NCBI GenBank assembly: GCA_938011445.1
Contig: CALLUH010000178.1
Span: 1 to 41,760 of the forward strand
Direction of reading: 5' to 3'
Length of the DNA stretch: 41,760 nucleotides
DNA from: an uncultured Hyphomonadaceae bacterium
GTDB taxonomy: Bacteria > Pseudomonadota > Alphaproteobacteria > Caulobacterales > Hyphomonadaceae
Positions 28,250-37,241 of the stretch are shown here, piece after piece; the stretch's first letter is position 1; every line of letters starts with the position of its first letter. A model generated the notes under the pieces. That model was given only the letters and a program-made list of their open reading frames with translations. It was not told where the DNA came from and did no database searches. The position numbers and the translations under genes were made by a program.

Positions 28250-29542
28250 ATGAACATTTTGCTGATCGGGTCGGGCGCCCGCGAACACGCCCTTGCGTGG
28301 AAAATGGATCAGTCTGCGCTGGTTGATGTGGTTCACTGTGCACCGGGCAATCCTGGCATGGACAAGATCGGCCCCTGCTTTGATGTGGCGGCAGATGATA
28401 TTGACGGGCTGGAAAAGCTGACCTTGCAAATCGAGCCTGACCTGATTGTGGTGGGGCCGGAAGTCCCGCTTGCTTTGGGATTGTCAGACAGGCTCCGCGC
28501 ACGCGGCTTCGATGTGTTCGGGCCTAGCGCTGAAGCGGCAAGGCTTGAAAGTTCCAAAGGCTTTTCCAAGGACGCGATGGACAAATACGGTGTGCCGACC
28601 GCGCGGTTTGGGCGTTTCAAAGATCTGCTTGGAGCAAAAGCGTTTCTCGATACGATGGACGCGCCATTTGTGCTCAAGGCTGACGGACTTGCCGCGGGCA
28701 AAGGAGTTGTCATCGCCCAGAGCCGGAAGGAAGCGGATGCAGAGGTTGAGGCCATGCTCTCTGGCAAATTTGGCGAGGCGTCGAGCGAGCTTGTCATTGA
28801 AGAATTTATGCAAGGCGAAGAAGCCAGCATCTTCGTGATGACCGATGGCGAGGGCGCGCTCTATCTGCCAGCCGCTCAGGATCATAAGCAAGTGGGCGAA
28901 GGCGATACGGGGCCAAATACGGGCGGCATGGGCGCATATGCGCCTGCGCCGGTGGTTGACGACGCTGTGCTCGCCCGCGTCAAAGCCGAGATTGTCGAAC
29001 CGATGCTCAAGGGCATGGCTGCGGACGGGATGCCCTATCAAGGCGTGCTTTATATTGGCGTGATGGTGACAGATGACGGGCCGAAAGTTGTCGAGTTCAA
29101 TGCCCGCTTTGGTGATCCTGAGTGTCAGGTTCTGATGGCTGGGCTGACGGGCGATATTGTGCCCGCATTGCTGGTCTGTGCAACGGGAGGTTTGAAGGGA
29201 AATGAGGACGCTTTTGGCGCGCTGATGGATCTCGAAGGGTTCCAGCCAGCGGCAACAATTATTCTCGCAAATGAAGGCTATCCGGAAAGCTATGCCAAGG
29301 GCGCCGTCATCGAGGGGGTCGAGGATGCTGGCACGGTCGATGGGGTCGAGGTGTTTCACGCGGGCACAGACATAGACGATGCAGGCGCTTTGATTGCAAC
29401 AGGTGGACGTGTGCTGGCCATGACGGCGACGGGAGCAGATTTTGATGAGGCTTTCGCAAGAGCCTACCAGGCCGCCGACCGCTTGAATTGGCCAACCGGT
29501 TTTTGCCGTCGTGACATTGGATGGAGGGTACGCAAAACATGA
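28250..29542 (+). CDS. purD: Phosphoribosylamine-glycine ligase
   Basis: MNILLIGSGAREHALAWKM, KADGLAAGKGVVIA, QDHKQVGEGDTGPNTGGMGAYAPAP, FNARFGDPECQV; track start 28208 replaced by internal Met. Confidence 0.97.
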   Translation: MNILLIGSGAREHALAWKMDQSALVDVVHCAPGNPGMDKIGPCFDVAADDIDGLEKLTLQIEPDLIVVGPEVPLALGLSDRLRARGFDVFGPSAEAARLESSKGFSKDAMDKYGVPTARFGRFKDLLGAKAFLDTMDAPFVLKADGLAAGKGVVIAQSRKEADAEVEAMLSGKFGEASSELVIEEFMQGEEASIFVMTDGEGALYLPAAQDHKQVGEGDTGPNTGGMGAYAPAPVVDDAVLARVKAEIVEPMLKGMAADGMPYQGVLYIGVMVTDDGPKVVEFNARFGDPECQVLMAGLTGDIVPALLVCATGGLKGNEDAFGALMDLEGFQPAATIILANEGYPESYAKGAVIEGVEDAGTVDGVEVFHAGTDIDDAGALIATGGRVLAMTATGADFDEAFARAYQAADRLNWPTGFCRRDIGWRVRKT

Positions 29543-29916
29543 GTGGCGAAAAAGATCTCGGCAAACTGGTCTCCGGTTTGACGGTGTTCCGACATGATGG
29601 CGTTTGGGAATTTGTCAGCGGGACACAGGCTGAGCTGGCAGGCGCGGTGATGCAATTCAAAGAGCGCGAGGGCTGGACCCATATCGTTCCCGCGAACCGG
29701 ACAGCGCCGGCAGACAAGCGGTTCTGCTGGCTTGAACTGGCGGTCCATTCTGATCTCAATGCGGTCGGTTTTCTCGCTGTTATTGCCCGAACACTGGCCG
29801 ATGAAGCCATCCCCTGTAATGCTGTGGCGGCGTTCTATCATGACCATATCTTCGTCCCCGAAGCCATGGCGGACAAGGCCATTGCGGCGATCGAAGATTT
29901 GGCGTCTAAGGCGTAA
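29539..29916 (+). CDS. ACT-domain protein (DUF2241/ACT_3-like)
   Basis: LVSGLTVFRHDGVWEFVSG...FCWLELAVHSDLNAVGFLAVIARTLADEAIPCNAVAAFYHDHIFVP; ATGA overlap with purD. Confidence 0.85.
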   Translation: MSGEKDLGKLVSGLTVFRHDGVWEFVSGTQAELAGAVMQFKEREGWTHIVPANRTAPADKRFCWLELAVHSDLNAVGFLAVIARTLADEAIPCNAVAAFYHDHIFVPEAMADKAIAAIEDLASKA

Positions 29917-30040
29917 AACCCGCTCCGGCGCGGGTGCCGCTATCCAATGACTTCAGCCCGCGCAGAGGCTATCGCAAGGGAAACATTGCCGTTGTCCTGA
30001 TGTTGGTTAAACTGCCCAGCTTAGCATTGGCGAGGATGAT

Positions 30041-31129
30041 ATGATCGAGAAGACAACGGCCCAGGAGCTTTTCACCGGAACAAAAGAAGTGGCCGAAAGC
30101 CATCGTTTCGAGGAGGCAAACCTCGTCGCGTGGATGGAAGCCAATGTCGATGAATATGAGGGCCCGCTTACGGTGCGCCAGTTCAAGGGCGGTCAATCCA
30201 ACCCGACCTATCAGCTGATCACACCAAACAAGAAATATGTCATGCGCCGCAAGCCGCCGGGCAAATTGCTGCCCAGCGCCCATGCCGTTGACCGCGAGTT
30301 TCGCGTCATCTCGGCGCTCCACCCGCTGGGCTTCCCGGTCGCGCGGCCTTATGCTTTGTGCGAAGACGAGAGCGTTACGGGCACCATGTTCTATGTCATG
30401 GATATGGTCGAGGGGCGCATTCTCTGGGACGGGACATTGCCAAAGGCTGAGCCCGCAGAGCGACGCGCGATTTACGAGGCCAAGGTCAAGACCTTTGCCG
30501 ATCTGCACAATGTTGACTGGCGCGCCGCTGGCCTTGAAGGCTTTGGCAAAGAGCAGGACTATATCGCCCGCCAGACCCATCGCTGGACCAAACAGTATCA
30601 GGCCTCTGAAACCCAGAAAATTGAGGAAATGGACCGGCTGATCGACTGGCTGCCTCAAAACATTCCGCCCGGAGACAAGACCACAATCGTTCATGGCGAC
30701 TACCGGCTCGACAATATGATCCTGCATCCGACCGAGCCACGCGTGATTGCGGTGCTTGACTGGGAACTTTGCACGCTGGGCGACCCGCTGGCCGACTTCT
30801 CCTATCATCTGATGAACTGGGTGATGCCAAGCTCTGATCCGGGTCGGGGCGCGCTCGTTGATATTGAGGATCTGAAAGCCCACGGCATTCCGACCATGGA
30901 TGAATATGTCGCGCTTTATTGCGAGGCGACAGGGCGCGAGGGCTTGCCGGAGCTGAACTATTATTTCGCGTATAATGCCTTCCGCCTTGCAGGTATTTGT
31001 CAGGGCATTGTTGGCCGCGTGCGCGACGGCACAGCGAACAGTTCTGAGGCGGCCAGTATGGAAGCGCGCGTGAAACCACTTGCCATGTTCGCAGCCGATT
31101 GCGCGCGCAAAGCCGGGATGGAGGGCTAG
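30041..31129 (+). CDS. APH-fold phosphotransferase family protein (ACAD10/11-type)
   Basis: FKGGQSNPTYQLITPNKKYVMRRKPPGKLLPSAHAVDREFRVISAL, IVHGDYRLDNMILHPTEPRVIAVLDWELCTLGDPLADF. Confidence 0.94.
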   Translation: MIEKTTAQELFTGTKEVAESHRFEEANLVAWMEANVDEYEGPLTVRQFKGGQSNPTYQLITPNKKYVMRRKPPGKLLPSAHAVDREFRVISALHPLGFPVARPYALCEDESVTGTMFYVMDMVEGRILWDGTLPKAEPAERRAIYEAKVKTFADLHNVDWRAAGLEGFGKEQDYIARQTHRWTKQYQASETQKIEEMDRLIDWLPQNIPPGDKTTIVHGDYRLDNMILHPTEPRVIAVLDWELCTLGDPLADFSYHLMNWVMPSSDPGRGALVDIEDLKAHGIPTMDEYVALYCEATGREGLPELNYYFAYNAFRLAGICQGIVGRVRDGTANSSEAASMEARVKPLAMFAADCARKAGMEG

Positions 31130-31134
31130 AGCGC

Positions 31135-32034
31135 ATGGGCAAAATGCTGTCGGGCGAATGGCGCAAGCCGGTGCAAATGTTGCAGGAGCAGACTTATTCT
31201 GGCGGCAAATCTCTGCATGATGATGGTCTGGCCGAGCAGCTGGGATTTGCCGCTGGCCCGATTGAGGGGCCGACCCATTTTAGCCAGTTTGTTCCGCTGC
31301 TCGATGAGCTTTGGGGAAAGGACTGGTTTGAGCGGGGCTGTTTCTCGGCCCATTTTCAGACCATGGTGTTTGAGGGCGAAAGCGTCCGCGTGCATGTCGA
31401 ACAGACCAGCGAGACCAGAGCGCTGTGCCGCGCCGAAAAAGAAGACGGCACGCCCGTTCTGGAGGCGAGCGCCACACTTGGCCCCGATCATGGCGAGACC
31501 CTGCTGGACGCCCGCCGCGCCAAGCTGCGCCCGTCCGGCGAACTGATCATTCTGGCAGATCTAAAACCCGGCATGACCGGCGCTGATGCCGAACTTGCGC
31601 ACATGCACTCCGATCAGAATATGGGCAATCTCTACCCGTTTTCTCTCAATGAAAAGCTCGCCGTAATTACCGAACCGCACGCCTATTACACACAAGTTTC
31701 AAATGGCTGGGGCGCGCCGATTGTGCCGCTAGAAATGGTCAGCGTGCTCGGCAATTATTCCGGCATGACGAACTGGCCATTGAAGCGCCCGAGCATTGGT
31801 CTGTTTGCCGATCTTGAAATCCGGATGATTGACGGGCCGCTATTGGTTGGCGAGACCTATAAGCTCCGCCGAGAGATTGTAGCACTGAGCCAGAGCCGCC
31901 GCGCGGAGAATTACTGGGCGCGCACACAGTTTTTCGATGAGACGGGCAAGACGCTTAAAGCTGAAATGATGCTCAATCATGGCGTGCTCAAAGCGTCCTA
32001 TCCGGATTATCCCGCGCATTTGCTGCCCGAATGA
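31135..32034 (+). CDS. Hotdog-fold (MaoC-like) hypothetical protein
   Basis: GPIEGPTHFSQFVPLLDELWGKDWFERGCFSAHFQTMVFEGESVRVHVEQ; start set at ATG 31135. Confidence 0.55.
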   Translation: MGKMLSGEWRKPVQMLQEQTYSGGKSLHDDGLAEQLGFAAGPIEGPTHFSQFVPLLDELWGKDWFERGCFSAHFQTMVFEGESVRVHVEQTSETRALCRAEKEDGTPVLEASATLGPDHGETLLDARRAKLRPSGELIILADLKPGMTGADAELAHMHSDQNMGNLYPFSLNEKLAVITEPHAYYTQVSNGWGAPIVPLEMVSVLGNYSGMTNWPLKRPSIGLFADLEIRMIDGPLLVGETYKLRREIVALSQSRRAENYWARTQFFDETGKTLKAEMMLNHGVLKASYPDYPAHLLPE

Positions 32035-32507
32035 GGATTTGCGATCAGCATGACACGTTTCTCCATCGATATGGGTTCATCCTGAGCGACGATCCGGCAA
32101 AGCTTGATCTTGATTGGGCGGTTGATCAGTTGGAACACCAATATTGGTTTGCCGGAGAACCGCGCGAGCGCATTCGCCGCGCAGTTGAGGGGGCTCACCC
32201 TTATGGGCTGTTCGCGCCGGATGGGTCGCCAGCCGGATTTTTGAGTGTGTTGTCAGATGAAGTTTACAATGCCCGCCTAAGCAATCTTCTGGTTTTGCCT
32301 GAGCATCGCGGGCGCGGATTGGGACGCTGGATAATGTCAATGCTCCTCCACCTGTCGCGGTTCCGGTCGGTCAGGAATTGGCAGCTTTCAACCGACGACG
32401 CTCAATCCCTCTATCGCCGATTCGGCTTTGAAGTCTTTGAAGGTAATGGGGAGTTTATGACTTTGACCCGACCCCAGACAATACAAACCAGAAAGGAAAC
32501 GCCATGA
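32031..32507 (+). CDS. GNAT family N-acetyltransferase
   Basis: PAGFLSVLSDEVYNARLSNLLVLPEHRGRGLGRWIMSMLLHL...LYRRFGFEVFEG. Confidence 0.93.
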   Translation: MRICDQHDTFLHRYGFILSDDPAKLDLDWAVDQLEHQYWFAGEPRERIRRAVEGAHPYGLFAPDGSPAGFLSVLSDEVYNARLSNLLVLPEHRGRGLGRWIMSMLLHLSRFRSVRNWQLSTDDAQSLYRRFGFEVFEGNGEFMTLTRPQTIQTRKETP

Positions 32508-33541
32508 AGGGCCTGATTTATCGCGATGCGTTTGACATCGAATATGCCGATGCGCCGGAACCAAATCCCGAGGACACCCGCTCGGCGATTGTCAAAGTCA
32601 CCGCCTGCGGGATTTGTGGCTCGGACCTGCATATCTATCAGGGCCACGGCTTTTCCGATGAGCCGGGCTATTGCGTTGGCCATGAAGCGGTGGGCGAAGT
32701 GGTCGAGACGGGCAGCGCGGTTAGCCGGTTCAAATCGGGCGACAAGGTGATGATTTCGGCGGCGGTTGGGTGCGGCACCTGTCGGGCTTGCATGGCGGGG
32801 AAGGTCACACATTGCGAGACGCGCGGCGGGCGCTGCTACGGGCTTAATCATGGCTTGCAAGGCGTACAGGCTGAATATGCCACGGTGCCGGTGGCCGATT
32901 TCGGCCTTGCAAAAATTCCTGATGGCGTGAGCGAGGACCAGGTGCTGATGCTGACGGACAATTTGCCGACGGCATGGTTCGGGCTAAAAAACGCCGACAT
33001 TCGGCCCGGCGACCGCGTGGCTATTGTCGGCTGCGGGCCGATTGGTCTGATGGCGGTGCAGGGGGCTTTCGTGATGGGGGCCTCTGAAGTATTTGCGATT
33101 GATCTGGTCGCTGAACGCCGCGCGATGGCGGAGGGTCTGGGCGCGATAGGGCTGGACGCCAGCGAAGCGGTCGCGCTGATTGCCGAGCGCACGCAGGGCA
33201 GAATGGCGGATAAAGTGGTCGAATGCGTCGGGGCCGACCCTGCCATTGAATTGTCGTTGAAACTGGCCCGCCCGGCAGGGACCGTTTCGTGTATTGGCGT
33301 TAATCAGAATATGGCATTCAAATTCCCGATGGCGCTCGCCTTCGTCAAGGGGCTAACATTCCGGACGGGAACCTGTTCGGTGCCGGAGCATTGGGCCGAG
33401 CTTATAGCCTTGATTAAAGCAGGAAAATTAACCCCCGAGATGACGATTTCCCATCAAATGAAGCTTGATGAGGGGGCCGAGGCCTATCGGATGTTCAATG
33501 CGCGCGAAAACGGCGCAATGAAGATGGTGCTACGCCCTTAA
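32504..33541 (+). CDS. Zinc-dependent alcohol dehydrogenase (MDR superfamily)
   Basis: VTACGICGSDLHIYQGHGF, GHEAVGEVVETGSAVSRFKSGDKV, VGCGTCRACMAGKVTHC, VAIVGCGPIGLMAVQGA. Confidence 0.95.
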   Translation: MKGLIYRDAFDIEYADAPEPNPEDTRSAIVKVTACGICGSDLHIYQGHGFSDEPGYCVGHEAVGEVVETGSAVSRFKSGDKVMISAAVGCGTCRACMAGKVTHCETRGGRCYGLNHGLQGVQAEYATVPVADFGLAKIPDGVSEDQVLMLTDNLPTAWFGLKNADIRPGDRVAIVGCGPIGLMAVQGAFVMGASEVFAIDLVAERRAMAEGLGAIGLDASEAVALIAERTQGRMADKVVECVGADPAIELSLKLARPAGTVSCIGVNQNMAFKFPMALAFVKGLTFRTGTCSVPEHWAELIALIKAGKLTPEMTISHQMKLDEGAEAYRMFNARENGAMKMVLRP

Positions 33542-33552
33542 TCTGTTTTTAA
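33538..33552. promoter_or_regulatory. Perfect CtrA-type site TTAA-N7-TTAA upstream of the Zn-PLC/HhH fusion gene
   Basis: TTAAtctgtttTTAA, followed immediately by ggGTTAACgg and then gcATTAAC; 77-91 bp upstream of ATG 33629. Confidence 0.55.
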
Positions 33553-33628
33553 GGGTTAACGGATTTACCTTTAGCATTAACTCTGCTGGCCATTGCGCCG
33601 GCTGGATTTTGCGAATGGGAACGCCCTT

Positions 33629-35632
33629 ATGTCCTTGCTGGAACGTGTCATTATCGCGCACAGATGCCGCTCAACCCATCATTACATTGCGTTTGACGCG
33701 CTGAACCGATTGGAGAGCGAGCATAAGCAGGGCTGGAAAGATCTCATCCTTGTCCACCATGACGCGCTGGTGCGCGGGGCCAAGGCCCCCGATAGCGACT
33801 TTAAGGATTTCAAGAACCATGTCCTGCATGTCGGTGAGGGCGAGTGGGGCGGCGCGCGCGACGCGGCGATGGAATGGTATTCGAATGCGGTCGAGGCGCT
33901 GAAAGCAAAACGCTGGCGCGATGGCGTCTATGCGCTAGGCGTGCTTAGCCATTATTATGCCGATCCGATCCAGCCTTTCCATACCGGCCAGACAGAGGAA
34001 GAAGGCGCCATCCACCGAGCTGTCGAGTGGAGCATTGCCAAATCGCGCGATACGATCCTCGAAAAACTGACCGAGAAGGGCTATCCGAACGTCAAGGCCA
34101 ATAAGGGCACCGGCTTTGTTTCGGACATGGTGCGGACAGGCGCTGACCGCTCGCACAAGCACTATCAGACCTTTATCGACCACTATAATGTCCATGCGGG
34201 AGTGAAAGAGCCGCGCGCCGGGCTTGATCAGAAAATGATCGACGTTCTGGCTGATCTGGTAGGCTACGCCACGGCCGGCATTGCGGTCCTGTTTGACCGT
34301 GCCTTCGAAGAGGCGGGCGTTGTGCCACCAAAGAAACATCTGACCGTGCGCGGCTATCTGGCGACGCTCGATGTTCCCGTTCGCTGGATTGCGAGAAAAC
34401 TAGCGGATAGCGGCGATCAGCGCACCGTCATGGCAATGTATAAAGAGTTCGAAAAGACAGGCAAAGTTATCAAACGCCTACCGGCTGACGATAAGAAAAT
34501 CCGCAAGCTTCACTGCAAACAGGTTCTGCGTAAGCCGCTAAAAGAGCTTGATGCCCAGCCGCTCGGTCCTCTTGGCAAAGCCCATAAGCCGCTGGCCGAA
34601 TTTGCAGACCTGGCTGAGAGTGCTGTTGAAGCTTTTCAAGAAAAGCGTGCGCTCGCCCTATCAGGCGAGAAGAAGACCCGGCCTGAAAAGCCCGAAAAAG
34701 CGGCCAGACCAGCGAAGGCCAAACGGGCCGAAAAACCGGCCAAAGCAGAAAAGCCTGTGAAGGCCACCAAATCAAAATCCATGAGAAAAACGGAGTCAAA
34801 ACCGCAGGAGACGGATGCGGAGGTGATCAAGACCAAGGCGTCCCCAGCGGAACGAAGCGCCCCTACCGCTCCAACGACCAAGACTGCGAAACCGGCCGTG
34901 CCTGATGCGTGGAGCCGCAAGAAGTCTGAAACAGCTGAACTGCCCGCCTCGCTCGCCGAAGATATTGAGCCCTATGAGGATACCATTATCGAGCAGGTTG
35001 AAGAGAGCCCCGTCTTTGATCGGGCCAATGATGGCGAGCTGGAATTTACGGAAGAAGAACTGGCCGCTTTTGATACCAATCTTACCGATGAGAATGGCGA
35101 AATTATCAGCAAGTCACTGCCGCCGGATTTGGTCGCTGAGCGTGATGCGCCGCCGATTGACACTTTTTTTGACGATGCCCCGAACAGTAAAGCGGGCTCG
35201 CGTCGCACTGGCAGCCTCGACCCCGAAGATCCTGTCATCGACGCGCCATCCATTGGGCGCAAGACAGCCAAAAGGCTTAACCGCGTGGGCATTTTCACCG
35301 TGCAGGATTTACTGGACGCTGATGAGGAAGAGATCGCAGGCATGCTCAATGTCCGCCATATCACCTCCGAGACGCTGCTCGAATGGCAGGCCCAAACTCA
35401 GCTCATGGTCGAAGTGCCTGGGCTTCGTGTGCATGATGCGCAGATATTAACGGGTGCAGGCGTCCGCTCGGCAGAAGATCTGTCAGAAGCGTCCGCACGC
35501 GAAATTTTCAGATCAGCAATGAACTTCCTGACCACCGAACAAGGCTCGCGCATTAGCCGAGACGATCATGTTCTGCATGAAGAAGAGGTCGTCGAATGGA
35601 TTGATCTTGCCCGAGACGCCCGCGTCGCCTGA
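33629..35632 (+). CDS. Zinc-dependent phospholipase C/P1-nuclease-fold domain fused through a Lys/Ala/Pro-rich linker to a helix-hairpin-helix (DUF4332-like) C-terminus
   Basis: N-terminal metal ligands H-x3-D-x5-H-x10-H-x3-E in LGVLSHYYADPIQPFHTGQTEEEGAIHRAVEW; linker KPEKAARPAKAKRAEKPAKAEKPVKATKSKS; C-terminal PSIGRKTAKRLNRVGIFTVQDLLDADEEEIAGMLN and VPGLRVHDAQILTGAGVRSAEDLSEAS. Confidence 0.82.
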   Translation: MSLLERVIIAHRCRSTHHYIAFDALNRLESEHKQGWKDLILVHHDALVRGAKAPDSDFKDFKNHVLHVGEGEWGGARDAAMEWYSNAVEALKAKRWRDGVYALGVLSHYYADPIQPFHTGQTEEEGAIHRAVEWSIAKSRDTILEKLTEKGYPNVKANKGTGFVSDMVRTGADRSHKHYQTFIDHYNVHAGVKEPRAGLDQKMIDVLADLVGYATAGIAVLFDRAFEEAGVVPPKKHLTVRGYLATLDVPVRWIARKLADSGDQRTVMAMYKEFEKTGKVIKRLPADDKKIRKLHCKQVLRKPLKELDAQPLGPLGKAHKPLAEFADLAESAVEAFQEKRALALSGEKKTRPEKPEKAARPAKAKRAEKPAKAEKPVKATKSKSMRKTESKPQETDAEVIKTKASPAERSAPTAPTTKTAKPAVPDAWSRKKSETAELPASLAEDIEPYEDTIIEQVEESPVFDRANDGELEFTEEELAAFDTNLTDENGEIISKSLPPDLVAERDAPPIDTFFDDAPNSKAGSRRTGSLDPEDPVIDAPSIGRKTAKRLNRVGIFTVQDLLDADEEEIAGMLNVRHITSETLLEWQAQTQLMVEVPGLRVHDAQILTGAGVRSAEDLSEASAREIFRSAMNFLTTEQGSRISRDDHVLHEEEVVEWIDLARDARVA

Positions 35633-35764
35633 TAGATTTTGCTTCTTGGCGGCAAGTTTCCCGTTGCTCCTTGCGCGAACATGTTGAACACTCTTGCTCT
35701 ATGAACGCCCAGAATGGGCGAAACGAAAAGAGGCGTCGGCACAGATGCAAAGGGAGATGGGCAA

Positions 35765-37072
35765 ATGAGAAAACGGATAATTGCAGCGGTTCTGGGCGCG
35801 GCGCTTTACGCTGGACATGGGGCGACCCAAGAGCCGGACGCTGCAGCTGCTGTCGAAAAGACCATTATTCATGCAGGCAAGGTCTTGGCAGTGCCGGGCG
35901 AGGGCTATCTGGACCGTCAGAGTATCCTCATAAGCGACGGGGTGATTACCGGTATTGAAGACGGATATGTCCGTGCTCGCAATGGTGAGACAGTGATCAA
36001 TCTCAAAGATCAATTTGTCCTGCCGGGCTTGATTGATAGCCATGTCCACCTCACATCCGAAAACGGCCCTGATGCACGGCTTCGAGCGCTGACCGATTCG
36101 GATGTCGATGCAGCTTTGTTCGGTGCTGAAAACGCCTATAAGACACTACAGGCTGGGTTTACCGCGGTACAGGATGTTGGCGGCTCGAACGAGGCGGTTT
36201 TGTCCCTGCGCGACGCGATACGCCGTGGCCGCGTGCCCGGGCCACATATTCGCGCCTCGGGCCGCGCCGTTACACCGACGGGCGGGCATGCGGATGCAAA
36301 CGGGTATTCGCCTGCGCTTTCAGCCGTCTTTACAGGTCAGAACACTTGTAATGGCGTCGCCGATTGCCGCCGCGCTGTGCGCCAGACGATCAAGGATGGA
36401 GCGGATGTCATCAAGATTACGGCCACTGGTGGCGTCTTGTCGAATACGGCGGCCGGGCTCGGCCAGCAATTCTTCGACGACGAGCTGGAAGCCATTGTCG
36501 AGACCGCCCATTCCATGGGCCGCAAAGTTACCGCCCACGCTCATGGCAAAGCGGGCATTGAGGCGGCCCTGCGTGCGGGCATCGATTCAATCGAGCATGG
36601 CACCTATCTCGACGAGGAGACCATCGCTTTGTTTAAGGAAAATAATGCCACGCTCGTCCCCACAGTGATTGCTGGCGTGACGGTGACAGGCTGGGTGGAC
36701 GAGGAATGGTTGCCCGCGCCCTCGCGCGAAAAGGCTGCGATTGTTGGCCCGCTCATGCTGGACATGCTCACACGCGCGCGCGCTGGCGGTGTCCGCATCG
36801 CATTCGGGACCGATACCGGCGTCTCCGCTCATGGCACAAATGCCGATGAGTTCGCGCTCATGGTGCAGGCCGGTTTCACCCCTGAAGAGGCCATTCGCGC
36901 CGCCACGATTACAGCGTCTGAACATATCGAAATGAATGAGCAGATTGGTACGCTGGAGACAGGTAAACTCGCCGACCTTATCGCTGTGGATGAAGATCCG
37001 CTTGCGGCGATCGAAGCGCTTCTCGATGTTGATTTCGTCATGAAAGGCGGCGTGGTCTATAAGGATCAGTAA
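35765..37072 (+). CDS. Secreted metal-dependent amidohydrolase (imidazolonepropionase/Xaa-Pro dipeptidase-like)
   Basis: Signal peptide MRKRIIAAVLGAALYAGHGATQ; VLPGLIDSHVHLTSE, ADVIKITATGGVLS, VTAHAHGKAGIEAALRAGIDSIEHGTYLD, AFGTDTGVSAHGTNADEF. Confidence 0.95.
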   Translation: MRKRIIAAVLGAALYAGHGATQEPDAAAAVEKTIIHAGKVLAVPGEGYLDRQSILISDGVITGIEDGYVRARNGETVINLKDQFVLPGLIDSHVHLTSENGPDARLRALTDSDVDAALFGAENAYKTLQAGFTAVQDVGGSNEAVLSLRDAIRRGRVPGPHIRASGRAVTPTGGHADANGYSPALSAVFTGQNTCNGVADCRRAVRQTIKDGADVIKITATGGVLSNTAAGLGQQFFDDELEAIVETAHSMGRKVTAHAHGKAGIEAALRAGIDSIEHGTYLDEETIALFKENNATLVPTVIAGVTVTGWVDEEWLPAPSREKAAIVGPLMLDMLTRARAGGVRIAFGTDTGVSAHGTNADEFALMVQAGFTPEEAIRAATITASEHIEMNEQIGTLETGKLADLIAVDEDPLAAIEALLDVDFVMKGGVVYKDQ

Positions 37073-37241
37073 TCGGAAAGCCCGCGGCGTGATGGCTTCG
37101 TCAGTTGTCGGGGCTGGATTCGACCCTTGGGTTTGGCTTCGCCTACTGCTTGAGCCGCTTTGACATTTGCCCGAAATATTAGGAAATTGGCAGATGGCGT
37201 CAAAACAAATCGTTTTGGCGTAAGATTTAAGGGGAAGTCTT

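Noticed and set aside
28484-29359. 291-aa minus-strand ORF inside purD
   Set aside because: Antisense to a highly conserved essential enzyme; no motif.
29917-29940. acccgc/gcgggt hairpin after the ACT-domain gene as an intrinsic terminator
   Set aside because: Short stem and no T-tract; insufficient to call a terminator.
34660-34800. Low-complexity Lys/Ala/Pro coding stretch as a possible DNA repeat
   Set aside because: Degenerate at nucleotide level and explained by the encoded linker; treated as a protein feature, not a DNA repeat.
35706-35720. Small hairpin cgccca-gaa-tgggcg upstream of the amidohydrolase gene
   Set aside because: Six-bp arms are common by chance in GC-rich DNA; no supporting context.
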